NCBI GenBank assembly: GCA_002914805.1
Contig: JXTB01000079.1
Location: 544,257 to 608,256, forward strand
Reading direction: 5' to 3'
Source of the DNA: Parasponia andersonii
Taxonomy: Eukaryota > Streptophyta > Magnoliopsida > Rosales > Cannabaceae
DNA: 64,000 nt
A program made the position numbers and the translations under genes. Positions 13,001 to 25,023 of the stretch are shown in pieces. Each line of letters begins with the position of its first letter. Position 1 is the stretch's first letter. A model generated the notes under the pieces. The model was not told the origin of the DNA. It made no database searches and was given only the letters and a program-made list of their open reading frames with translations.

Positions 13001-13680
13001 TTTGACTAGAAGTGTCTTATGTACATGAACATTTTCTACTCATTATCAGGAACAGTGAATGACTTATGTCATCGTACTCTTATTGTCATTTTTGACCTCT
13101 AGACGTGTCTATCTTATGTGTGGTACAATACCAATGTTTTGTTTCCCATTTGAGATATTGTTGAGTATTTTCCTATATTAATGAGAAATCTTGTTAAAGT
13201 CTTTAGACTTAGTGATTATTTAGGACCAAGTTTAACTATAGATAAGTAGGATAGTCCCAGTATGTTATTGATCTGGTATGATCTAGGGGCGGTATTGTAC
13301 ATACCTAACAATCACTCTTCCGATTATAGAAGTCCTGTATTTTCGACTTCTAGTACTGATTAACACTGCTGCTTCTGCGAATGATTACCAATTTGGGGTT
13401 ATCATCTCCTAATCCTTGTGTCAAGGCCTTATGCCTATCGATGAGTCATCTTGCGATTCCGTATCTTTTGTGCACGTCCTTATCATATACGTTTGTGTAG
13501 TATTGCTATATTGGCGGAATCCTAACACCAAGTAAGAAGTGCATGCTATAGACTTCTTGATTTAATTAGTGTTAGATTTACTCCTACACTTTATGATCGG
13601 TGGTTCACTTCTCTTTTGGCTATTACCCCTCGTTGTTTTATTTGTTCCTCTCTTGTTTTTGAATTTCGGTATGAAATTCT
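10051..13680. other. Non-coding interior of the LARD-like element
   Basis: AT-rich sequence in which I find no retroviral protein motifs on either strand. It includes a few short TA runs (for example near 11705). Either its coding region was replaced long ago or it decayed beyond recognition; the well-preserved LTRs argue for the former. Confidence 0.65.
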
Positions 13681-13683
13681 TTT

Positions 13684-13696
13684 AAGGGGAGAATGA
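13684..13696 (+). promoter_or_regulatory. Polypurine tract
   Basis: AAGGGGAGAATGA lies directly before the 3' LTR, the expected place for the plus-strand primer of an LTR retroelement. Confidence 0.8.
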
Positions 13697-16101
13697 TGTA
13701 AAACCCCTTAAACTTTGGAAGGGTATTTTGGTCTTTTGAAAAAAAATTAAAAAATATATAATAAAATAAATTTAATTAAAAATTCAAATTTTGGGTTGAT
13801 TTGAAAGAAATTTTGATAGAGAGACTAATTTACAAAACTGAAGGACTATTTTGAAATAAAATTTTAATATTAGGGACTTATGTGCAATTTTATAAAAAAA
13901 TTGCACTGCCCATTTAAAAGCAGACACGTGGCCTGTAGCCTCTCCCTCAGCTCTTTCTCTCTCCTCTCCCTCGAAATTTTCTCTCTCTCACTCTCTCTCT
14001 CTCTTCTCAAAAAACCGGCCACCACTCTTGCGGCTCCGACGGGTCGCCTCTGGTCGACGACAGTCGATGCCACCAAGCTAGAATGATGTGGCACCGCGAC
14101 ACGAGCCACCCGCCGAGCTGTCACAGCCATTGGAGCTCCAGAACGTTGCCGGAGAAGACAAAGTCCCGCGGAAGAAAATGGCTGCCAACGAAGATTCCGG
14201 CATCCAATTGCTGTATAACCGGTCTCATTCAACTCGTCTCGTCACGATCTGTCACGTGGTATATATATCTTGACTCTATATTACTCGGATTAAATTTTGC
14301 CATTTTTTTTTAATTTTGAGCTATTTTAGTTTTATATTTAAATTTTTCAATCCGACCGTTAGATCGTAAAATAAACCTCATATTTGTGATGTATTCGTGA
14401 AAACAAAAATTTTGATATATATTGTCTATATTTGGTGACGGGTAAGAAAATCTAAATCTAATGGCTTAGATCGTCTCGTTTTGCGTACCATGGGCCCGAG
14501 TTCAGCTCGAGTCCGAATCGGTTGAACTATATGTATAACCTAGCATTTTTGGGTACTCTGAATTTAGTAGTGATGTCCGTTTAACGATATGAAGCACTGA
14601 TTGAAAATCGAGTTTTCAAACCTATCGATCAAATGCTCGAAAATGATACTTGACCTTCCAAACGATACCCAAATGATACCAAACTTTATCCATAGCTCTG
14701 TAGCACTATTTGAATACTCAATTGAGGTAGGAGATTCAATTTCCTTGTTTTCTATTATTTTCATTAAAATTGGAATTTATTCTGAAAAATGAAATTTCGT
14801 GATTTTATTAAATTGAATTATTTGAATAGTTATTTTAATAAACTATGAATTTGTAAAACTTTGTAGACTACTCTAGATATTTTTAAATATGATTTTATAC
14901 AAGTTTTTATACTTGGAATTTGATAAAATCATAGAAACTGTACTTTTGGATTTTAAAGTATAAAATGGATTTTAATTAAAAATCAGATCATGTTTAGAAT
15001 GTTAAACCACTGCATGATTGTTTGAGACTCAATATATTGCACATTTCATATGGTCATATATAAGAGTCATCTTAGGCATCACGGTATTGTAGTAGGCGGA
15101 CTAGTACACTCGCCTTTGGTGAGAGCCCGTAAACTCGCGCGATGTTTGTTTTTTTGACTATCTATATTCGGTAGGCGTAGGCATTCGTTGCCCCTCCGGT
15201 TCGGTAAGATTTAACACATGGGTGTCCCTCCGGTTTTCAGAGATAGATATCAGGCAAAGAGCACTCAATACATATAGTATAAGTTGCTCTAGTTGTGATA
15301 AGAGAATGAGAACTTATGTGATGTGTTGATTTATGTGATGTGTATTATGCTTATTTTAATTGAGACTTTTATATGTTTTGACCTGGATATCTGGTTTTGA
15401 TTTTTAGTATGGTTTTCTGTAAATGGTCTAAATCCTTAATATTTATAGAATTACTTTCTGATACTACTAACCATGCAGATGTTTTGAGATTTATAAAAGA
15501 TTTTCCCAAAAGGAAAATTGAATAACCTACTGAGCATTCTCGTGCTCACCCCCTACTTTCTCCCATTTCAGGTGTTGACCTATTTTGTGGTAATTATTCT
15601 AGTAGCTTGGCAAGCATGTTTGGTATATGTTTGTAGTTCCAATCCTCTTCATTGGTTGGTTTGTACTCGGTATCAATTTCCCTTTCCTAAATTAAATTTA
15701 TTTAGCCAATAGTAATATAATTACTGAGTAGATGTATGAGCATGATTTTTGTCATTAAATCGAGTACTTAGAAAATAAAATAATTTTATGTAAATTATTT
15801 AAACATTGGGCCTAGGGTTTAATTTGAACTGTTTTATTAAATTTTATGAATTAATAAAAGTTTTTAAACTAGTTAATTAAGATTTTTCTCATCTTAAAAT
15901 GAAAAATTTACTTGGAAATTTAAAACTGGTAAATAATATCATAATTTTTTTTTTGGTCCAATCTCGTGATTTACTTATTTTGGAGGACTAAACTTAAATT
16001 TCAAGTATGTAAATTTTTCTGAAAATTTTAGAAGCTACTATTCATCACTAATTTCACTTAAAATTACTAAAAGTCACAGGCTTAGGTTTTTGGTCGTGAC
16101 A
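13697..16101 (+). repeat. 3' LTR of the LARD-like element
   Basis: 2405 bases, starting TGTAAAACCCC and ending GACA, followed by the TCGAA target duplication. The two LTRs differ enough that insertion was not very recent. Confidence 0.92.
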
Positions 16102-16474
16102 TCGAATCAACAGATTAATATATTTAAATCTTTATTTTGAATTTTTTTTTATAGTGTATGCCCGTTTTTTGAACCCATTGGATTTTGTCAAATTTATTAG
16201 AATTTACCTTATAACTTCTTCTTCGTTTTTTTTTTTTTGGAGGCAGTTATACTGAAAGTTTACACAAATACGCTGTGATAATCAAACCTTTACGATTTAT
16301 TTGAAATTTAATTATGTGTTTCCACTATGGTAGAGAGTGAAAATAATTAAATCTTTATTACTTGGGAGTAAAATTGTCCACACTTTTGGTCTCCATTGGC
16401 CTTCGTAAATACACGCTTTCTGTAGATCTTTTCCTATTACTAAAACTATTATTAATGATCAGTTTCTACACATC

Positions 16475-17380
16475 CATTACAACAAAAAAAAAGAATTTTA
16501 CATCGCTTAGAATGTAACGAAAAAATATTGTGGTCGGTTGTAAATTCGACCTGTATGCACCTAATTGTCTGAAACTTTCAGACTGATATGAAAGACTTTA
16601 GATGTCAGGTTAAGTTAAGAATACAAAACAAAAAAATTAGTGCAATCAAGCTAGCATAAACAATTATAGTTGAATGATCAAGCCATTTACAAAACTAGAA
16701 AATTTTAATCGTATATAAATCTATTGTCTTTTATAACCATTGAGTTAGAGTTGTTGTATTTACATTTTGTAATTGGATTTTTTCGCCGGAGAAGAGACAA
16801 ATGAGAAGAAGAGAGAAGAAAGAAGAAATAGAGGAGGAAGAAGAGGGAAAAGAGAGAAAGAGAGAGGGGAGACGATAAAAAAAGCTTTAAGAGTGTGAGA
16901 GAGATATAGTAACTTATATATATCCATTATTTTAGCTAGATTTTACACTGAAAAAACAAAGAATGGGAGAGAAGAGACAGAGAAGAATAGCTAAAGAGTT
17001 AAAGAGAGCAAGTGAATAGAGGGTTGAAGAGCAAGAAAGAAGTGGAGAAAAATTAGGGAGTGGAAGGCAATATTATGGAAAAACTCTGAAAATTTGAAAT
17101 TCACAATTCAAAGATTCATGTATGAAGGAAAAACATGAGCATTAAATGAAAATTGCGCTGAAAAAAAAAAATTGAATTTGGGGAAAACCAACGTGAAAAG
17201 TCTCACATCAGTTTATAACTAATATGGTAGGTGATTCTTACCACGTTGATTTAAAACTGACGTAATAGATTAAAATTTTTTTATTAGTTAGAAACTAACG
17301 AAAAAAAAATTACACCTATATTATGTCGGTCATGCTTCGACGAGGAACTGGTGACAGAAAAAATTACTTTTGTAGTAATG
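16475..17380. mobile_element. Small non-autonomous CACTA-like element
   Basis: The left end reads CATTACAACAAAAAAAAAG and the reverse complement of the right end reads CATTACTACAAAAGTAATT, close to the CACTACAA ends of plant CACTA transposons. The body is 906 bases with a purine-rich GAGA block (about 16795-17045) and no coding capacity. A 3-bp duplication is not exact (ATC against ATA). Confidence 0.5.
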
Positions 17381-19019
17381 ATAATCATGCTTTTATAATT
17401 TCTTAACAGTTAGTCCACATGTAGCACCAGTTTCCTCATTAAAAAGTTCTAATCAACTAAGGGCTTTCTACAAAGAGAGTGAACGGGAGTAAATACTAGC
17501 GTAGTGCTACAAATCTATAAATTTTCTAACACTAGAACTATGAAAAACACACAAGCATATACTACACATAATGCCATATTTCTTGATCATAGCTCCATTT
17601 CTTCTGTTTCGGATGATGAATGAATGATTGACAACATTTGATCAGCGTGTATGAAAAGAAACCAAAAAAGAAGATACTAATTTGAAAAATAATGGTATTA
17701 ATTTCCTTCATCATCAATCGTCACATTTTTCATATGAAGTTGTATTAGCAAAGCAAGAATCATCAGATATTTTTAGAATCAAAACAAGACAAAACTCTTA
17801 CAAGTTGTAGTGCAAGCAATTGATTCTATCCAGCTCTCATTGGTTTTCATAGCTATAAACGGATCAAAAACCGTCCCTTAAATATATACATCTTTTCATA
17901 TTATATCTTCTTCTCTTCTTTTCTTTTCTTTTTTTAGAGAGTTTCACAGTCGTATTTAATATAACTCGTGAAACATAGTGTTGCAATAAAAACTAGACGT
18001 TCCGGCCCCGCTTTTATTGGTTTAGATGACCAGAAATTTCCCCTAAAGAACAGACAACATAAGGCCCCCCAAAACATCCATGCATGCATACAAATAGCTG
18101 TAACCTGTCCCAAGATTGTCGTGACGTACGTAATGTATTTACCAAATATTTTGTTATTTAATTGGATATATTTGTATTAATATATATATACATATATGAG
18201 CACTGATTCAGTGAGTACTTTTTTCTTCACCTATTTATAATCTATAGATATTATTTTATCTAATTAATATTTATCACACATATTTTTTATGATAAAAAAT
18301 AGAGAAAAAAAGGTATTAAATAATATATATTTATTGTTATTATCATATTTTTTATCTACTCAAATCTAACCACTAAAAAAAAAATCTACAAATAGATAAA
18401 AAAAAAATTCCATAAGATTATAGGCTTATATACATGCATTTATATTTATATTACTTTGTAGAGCTCTCATGTCGTCGAACGATCCACAGCTAGCGTAGAC
18501 TTCTGGATCATCCCCGTACGTTATGGTTTCATTTTAACCAGCTACCGACAAAAAGCGTCATACAAAAAATGATTTGCTGCATAAAGATGTGACCTATATA
18601 TTTCTAGCTAGTAGTACTGTCTTTACACACGTATACATATATGATTAATTAATCATAAATAAATATGAGCCAGTTTGCGATTTCTTTAATATATGTATAT
18701 ACACAATCGATAATTCCGATTCTATGTGTCGGAGCGGTTTCAGCAGCCGTCCACGTGTCTCGAACTACTGATGCTGTATTTTCCAATTAGCTACGTGTCC
18801 TTGCTGTCCCAAAATACTCTGAACTCCAAACAAGATCGGAGAGACGGGGGTAGCTACCTGCAAAGACTCTCCGATGCTTAAGTCAGTAGTTTATCTTTGA
18901 TACAAGGTAACAAGGAAACTATTTCAGTGTCAATTTGTATTTGTTACTTGTTTTCAGGCTTTTCTATATATTTCTATTTTTTAAGCGTACATGCCTCTCT
19001 TGGGAACGTATGACTTTAA
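17381..19019. other. AT-rich intergenic DNA
   Basis: I find no supported gene. A 70-codon frame at 17968-18180 is unrecognised and runs into simple TA sequence, so I left it out. Confidence 0.5.
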
Positions 19020-19550
19020 TATATGTAGTCCTGAGATTGTGAACCATGCGGGTCTCAATCTCAGGACTGAGTACCTTTCTTCTCAAAATCTTTTTCAGCA
19101 GTTACGGGCCGAGATTTCTGCGATCTCCTCTGTATTGCCGTGGCCTGATTTCCGTCGCCTCCTACGGCTTCAATCTGTCAGGGGTAAGATTTAGGTAAAT
19201 CGCCGTTCTGTCAGGATGGCTTGTCCCTTGCGCACACCTACGCAGGATCGCATTAAATGCTCTGTCTGGGTCTGGAGCCGTGAGTTACTTTCTATTGTAT
19301 TCAGTCGGAAGACTTTTGGGGCTTCTGACCCTCCCAACTGCCGAGGTAAGGGCCACTATACTCAGGTGGCAGACCCTTGGGATTTCCGACGCCCATCTGT
19401 CGAGATTGGGGTCAGACTGAGCCAAACTGTCCAGGATCAGTAATGGGCTCGGCCCTAACTTCGGATGGTCCAACGGCCGATTGTGAGATCACGTGCGATC
19501 CGCGTGGCCTTCCGCGTGGCGTATGGCTTGAGAATAGGTCCCACAATTCT
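19020..19550. repeat. GC-rich dispersed repeat, copy 2
   Basis: From about 19090 to 19550 this aligns with 60-510, sharing the gggccgagatttctg, cctgatttccg, gcattaaatgc and gatcacgtgcgatccgcgtg blocks. Copy 2 has an additional 5' part containing an inverted repeat: TCCTGAGATTG (19028-19038) and CAATCTCAGGA (19055-19065), an 11-bp perfect stem. Reading frames are not conserved between copies. Confidence 0.7.
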
Positions 19551-21635
19551 ATGAAAGTTGTAATTATAATTCTTTGATAAATATGCTTTAATATAGTCGG
19601 TCGTATTATTTCCAAATCTGCTGCCTTAAAAAGTAGGGTAAAAGTTTAAGTTTTATACTTTCTAGTTTCAGTTTTAAAGCAAAATTGCTCTTTCATTTCT
19701 AATAATTAGGGATACATACTATTAGATTTGATTTTGTTGGAGAGGAGAAATTAATACCCATGGCAATCAATGCTCAAATGCCCCTTACTCCGTTAACCAA
19801 ACAACAAAAAAAGATACTATTAAGAGTTCATGAATCCAGCAATTTAGGTTCTAAAATTTGGGTCTATCTTATAGTTTAAACGAAACGATGATCGTGAATA
19901 TTTAAAAACATTAATTGGTAAAAGGAAAAAATAAATAGCGATGGAAAAACACCAGTAGATAAGCACTGACCTCATGATCAAGTGATGATCAGAGACATAT
20001 GGATGTGGCTTTAAGAAACACCCATATTTGATAATTTGTGCAGAATCATCGTCTCTGTGAACAAGAGACTTGTAAACTCAAATAGTTTTTAGGCATTAAA
20101 TAATTTCAATTTGCAAGAATTATTTCACAAATAAACTGGTTGCAGATATTTCAACTCCCAAAATCGATCGTTCTTGGATTTTAAAATTTCTATTATTGTT
20201 AATAATAGTCCATTTGCATGTGTATTTGCACAAGGAAAAGCGACATGAAAGATGCGGGAGACGAAGTTAAGGTGGGACCACGTACTCACGGAGGGGATAC
20301 CAGCAAATAATTTAAACTTATCATGATCAACATTGTTCGAAGAAAAATGAATGGGATAGATTTCCCTGCTTGTCTATTCTAACACGATTCTCAGATTTAC
20401 GATTCTCAGATTTTCAGATTTATAGAACTTTAAATTAACATATGGTAAACATAAAAAAGAGACCCTAGTTTTTTATTGTAATTCAACACAACCAAATTAT
20501 ATCTACATTTATAGGACCTAGTCCATCAAGTATTCAATCTACTAGAAATATGAATAAAGTACAAAAATAAGTCTTATACAAAAATCTAGAACTTTATTCT
20601 AGTTTTCGCTTATTTGAACTCTGATTTCCTTTGTAGAAGATGTTTTTTCAATCTCGTACTGAACTCCCTTTAACTGTGGTTAATGAACTTCCCAACTCTG
20701 GCAAGAACATGTACACGAGTCTCTTCTTGATTTTAGACAACTACGGAGCTCCACCTTCTCATTGGAATTAATGGCGGACTTTATAGATAATGAAAAACTT
20801 AGAACTAAATACCCAAAATTCTAAGGAAATAAAACTTGCTCTCAAAGCAAGAAATTCCTTTCAAGATATCTCTGAAAATAATGCTCAAAAGGCGTGAATA
20901 ATCTAAAAAGACGCTTCCTATATAGATAGGAAAATACAAATAAACTCAACTAAAAATAACAGCTATCATCGTAATGTCTAAACATGTAGTGACTTAGATG
21001 TATCATACAACCTCAGATTTAAAAGTGGCATCTTAACAAAATAATTAAGTACGCTGATTTAACACATAAATACCAATCGAACTCAAATCTAAATGTGACA
21101 TCTGACAAAATAATCAGCCACATAGTTAAGACACACAAAGTTAAACTTCTCTTGAAAAAGTCAAATTTAAAAGTAGCATCTTGACAACATAAGCTGAGAC
21201 ACTGATGTAACAGACAAAGTATAAAAGCATGCTAAACAGATATGTACATGAAATACTCTAATATCCAAATATACAGACCACTAGTTTGGTGAAAAGCTTA
21301 AGAACTTCAGTTGTTTCAGTTAACTACTTTGTTGAATCAATCTTATATCACGATTACACAGAATAATCCAAACATATACAAAACTAAATTTACAATAGAA
21401 ATACAAAATAAAATATTATTCATTATAATCCAACAAGATCATAAGATGTCAAACTAAAGCATTCACTAACAGAGATCAGTGCTAATAGTTCAATTTCTTT
21501 CTCTGACTTTATTTGGTAAATATATGGTTCCATGTCCTTGCTATATGAAAGCTTTCCAAACAAATCGTCTCCCAAGGGTTGTTTTATCATTTCACGCTTA
21601 ATTAATCTGCCATGTCACGTATTTGACACCTTAAC

Positions 21636-21851
21636 GCATAAATTTGTACCCCAAAAACAAAATCAAATATAAGCGCATATATAGCTTTTAAGAATATATA
21701 ATGCTACAAACCATAACTTTTTAACATTTCAAAAAAGGGAATGCATAAATTTGTACCCCAAAAAAAAAAAAATCAAATATAAGCGCATATATAGCTTTTA
21801 AGAATATATAATGCTACAAACCATAACTTTTTAACATTTCAAAAAAGGGAA
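21636..21851. repeat. 107-base tandem duplication
   Basis: Two adjacent units of about 107 bases (starts 21636 and 21743), each beginning GCATAAATTTGTACCCC and ending in an A-rich run. They are nearly identical outside homopolymers. Confidence 0.88.
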
Positions 21852-22005
21852 AAAAAAAATTAATTTTTTAATACCATCCACGTGACATGTGAGTAGATCC
21901 ATAAGAGAATTTGATAAATTTAATAACAATGAAATTACAGTATGCGTCCTTTTTTATGCTTTGTTTTAATTTATAAATGTTCATTTTTTTTTCCTTTTTT
22001 ATAGC

Positions 22006-22100
22006 TAAATAAACGAGTATATATATTTTTACATTTAGTATATATTTATGTATAAATAAACGAGTATATATATTTTTACATTTAATATATATTTATGTAT
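22006..22100. repeat. 47-base tandem duplication
   Basis: Units at 22006 and 22053, each beginning TAAATAAACGAGTATATA, nearly identical. Confidence 0.85.
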
Positions 22101-23201
22101 AAAGCTTTAGTCTACATACTAAATATATTAGTTTATATAGAGAATACATCATATTTCACATTTGGTATATACACACATACATCGGTCAATTTGCTACGGC
22201 ATTTGAAAATGAATATTTACTTAAGATGGTTAGAATGGGTCCAAAATTATTCAATTTGGTACAAGACCATTAATAGTATTCACAAATTAAAAACTGACCA
22301 CTATCTATACTAACATACCTCATAACGTGAAATTAAAATTTGGGATCAAAACGCGGGGCTTACTAGTAATTGTCCATTTTTCAAAAACTAGATATGAAAA
22401 GATAGCCGTGCCAATTAATAAAGGGAATAAAATTGTAATTTAATCCTAAAAGTAGCCCCTTTTTTTCGAGGTAGTCCTAAAAGTAACTTTTGAAAGTAGA
22501 AGGTTAATTTGATAAAAGCTTTCAAATGCAAACACAACTACAAGTACTAATAAAGCAAAATAGAAAGGCGATTTAAAAAAAAAAAAAAAATTGCTACTAT
22601 AATAACACTCGGGCCCGGCCCAACGGATGGTCCGTTAGCCTCTCCGATCCAGTTACGAACCCTTCAGATAGACATATAGTATTGCGCTAAGTCTTATTAT
22701 CCTATGTGGAGTCCAGGACAAGATTTGTCCTATGTGGCATAATCATGTCCCCTCAGCTAACTCTACTCGAACCTAAAAGCTCCACCTTTAAGAAGGATTT
22801 GAAGCTTAACTGGTACCAAGTGAAAGATCAATCCTTTTGCCGATATGGGAAGAAAAATTGAATAGGCAAATATTGATTGATGAAACCTTGTTTCTATAAC
22901 TGTGTCTTGGTTTCATCATTGTCAAGGTCACTTGGATTTGGGACCAGAATTCTAGCAAGATCAGCCTAGAACCAACCCCAAAATACATAGAAATTGTTTT
23001 ATCCACGCTCAATGGTGCACACAAATAAAATGAATAGCTAGCCACTCCAGGGTAGTCTTAGTACTCTGGCTTTAAATTGACCAATTTTAATGAGTATATT
23101 CTTTTACTTACTCTCTCTCTCTCACTCTCTTCCTTTTTATTTTTGCTTGATAAAATCCGTTCCTGAAAAGAAAAAAACAGGAAGTGATAGGATCTGTGTT
23201 T

Positions 23202-23202
<1 letters not shown>

Positions 23203-23243
<41 letters not shown>
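23203..23243. repeat. (CT)n microsatellite
   Basis: A pure CT run of about 40 bases in a pyrimidine-rich tract. Confidence 0.9.
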
Positions 23244-23249
<6 letters not shown>

Positions 23250-23292
23250 TTCTCTTCTCTCCAACTTAACTCAGATTTGCCCATCTCTGTCT

Positions 23293-23388
23293 CTTTTCTC
23301 TCTTCTGCATGCATCTCTCTCTCTCTTCTTGGTTCAACCTCTTTTCTCTCTTCTGCATGCATCTCTCTCTCTCTTCTTGGTTCAACTT
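23293..23388. repeat. 48-base pyrimidine-rich tandem duplication
   Basis: Two 48-base units (23293-23340 and 23341-23388) containing CTTCTGCATGCATCTCTC and ending TTGGTTCAAC. The antisense frame gives a repeated Arg/Glu-rich peptide, which I treat as a by-product of the repeat. Confidence 0.85.
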
Positions 23389-23654
23389 GAAGAATGTTGT
23401 CCACCAATCTCTCTCGTTTAGCTTGAAGCTTCTCCTCCCAACTATGTCTTTGGGTTTTGCTAGAAGCTTTTCTAGCTATCTCTCTTTCTAGTTTAGGTCT
23501 ATTTTTTTTCATAAGTCTATTCTTATTTGGTGTTAAAACTAAATGGATACTGGTTATATAAGGTCATAAGTTAGGATCCGGTGACTAAGGTCATAAGGTC
23601 GTTACANGTATATGTTTTATTGTCATACATGATGAGCATGATGAGCTAAATTTT

Positions 23655-24035
23655 CAGTTGGTAGGAAGGAAAAAAGAGAGGAAGAAAAATATTTACAGGA
23701 AAAGTGGAGAAACTACTAAATTGGGTTGTTTGGTAGGAAGGAAAAGAAAAGAGAAGAAAAACAACAGTGAGACCCACACAAACATATTTCTTAAAAAATG
23801 AAAGAAAAAAAAAAGAATGAAAAGTTATTTACTAATACTAGAAAGTGAATTTACAATAAAATAACCATGTACACTAATTTAAAATTTTTAATAAAGAGGA
23901 TAAAATAATAATTTTAAAATAAAATAATTTTCTTTTATCTCAGAAGAAAACATTTTCTTTTCTATCCTCTATATTTTCTCTCCCTCCTAATTTATTTTTT
24001 CTTCCTACTTTCTTTCCTCTCTTCCAAAGCTCACA
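23655..24035. mobile_element. Possible MITE with inverted purine/pyrimidine ends
   Basis: A GGTAGGAAGGAAAA-rich left part is mirrored by a CTTCCTACTTTCTTTCC-rich right part near 24000, with AT-rich filler between. This could be a foldback element or two unrelated low-complexity tracts; no clean target duplication was found. Similar GGAAGGAA text occurs in the CBP60-copy introns near 40260-40370 and 56460-56540. Confidence 0.3.
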
Positions 24036-25023
24036 ATAATGGCTATCTTTGTCATTTAAAATTGGTTAATTATTTTTGTATGTATTTACTTCTCTTGTTT
24101 GTGATGTCAGGGTTAACCATGTGTATAATATGATACTATAAAACATACCCTACAAGGAGGGTAATGTTCCTCACGTCATTTTATTCGGTTTGCATATTAT
24201 TTCATTTTGTTACGGTATTAATTTGCCTGATGCCTTCTATTTAGAATTAATGAGTTCTATGAATATAAGTCACAGCTCATATATGACTGATACATTGGGT
24301 AATACCTAATCTTTTTGCTGGAAGCGAGCACATTCTGCAATTAGGATAAGATAGCACAAAATCTAAATGAACTGAAATCAATTAAGCACGTCGCGGCTAA
24401 TATTAGAGAATTATTCATATCCCAACCTAAACTTGCATGCAGTACTACTAGATATAGTACTGGAATATGGTCCCGGAGCAATATCCCGGGAAGCCACTGT
24501 ACTCAGAAGTTGACTGCCGATTAAAAGGATCAAGACAACCGTAATACCTACTCAAAATCTTGGACAGAAAATCAGGCGATTTAATTAAAGAAAATGATCT
24601 TACAAGAAAAGTAACGTAGTGCTATTTTTAATACAAGAACCAGTATGCTAACAATTCTCTTTCCATGATCTCCGTGTTATCCTCTACCTCACCAAAAATA
24701 TAACGTTTATTTTATATGTATGCTAAAAAATTACAGTGATAACTTTTTGCTAACTCTAAACCTTATTGAGAACCCAACTTAACCTATGAAAATTTGACAT
24801 ACAACATGGATGTTATCTTGTTAGTATCCTCCACTAGTAGAGTCGTATTTAGTTATCTACAAAACGTGCTCAAAAGAAAGCACACGAATCTGGAAACGCA
24901 CATGAATCTCGATCGCGGAAAATCTCTGCAGATTTCCTCCTCTCTTTTTTCATATCTTGTGTTCTTCACATGGTTTTTATATCTCACCAGTCTTTTTCTT
25001 CTTTGGAATGTTGAAGCACCATT

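Larger units (their letters stand above)
7628..16101 (+). mobile_element. Non-coding LTR retrotransposon (LARD-like), complete
   Basis: An 8.47 kb element with two long direct LTRs (7628-10034 and 13697-16101), each starting TGTAAAACCCC and ending GTCG(C/T)GACA. It is flanked by a perfect 5-bp target duplication TCGAA (7623-7627 and 16102-16106). A primer-binding site similar to the initiator-tRNA(Met) site follows the 5' LTR, and a purine tract precedes the 3' LTR. The 3662-base interior has no reading frame longer than about 60 codons on either strand and no gag, RT or integrase motif that I can see. It therefore fits a large retrotransposon derivative mobilised in trans, probably by a Gypsy-type partner, judging by the purine tract and primer-binding site. 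That partner assignment is inference. Confidence 0.9.
19551..25023. other. Gene-poor AT-rich region
   Basis: No coding exons are recognised on either strand. It contains three short tandem duplications, a CT microsatellite and a possible MITE, all listed separately. One undetermined base lies at 23607. Confidence 0.5.

Noticed and set aside
23058..23512. Arg/Glu-rich antisense frames
   Set aside because: Produced by CT microsatellites and the 48-base duplication.
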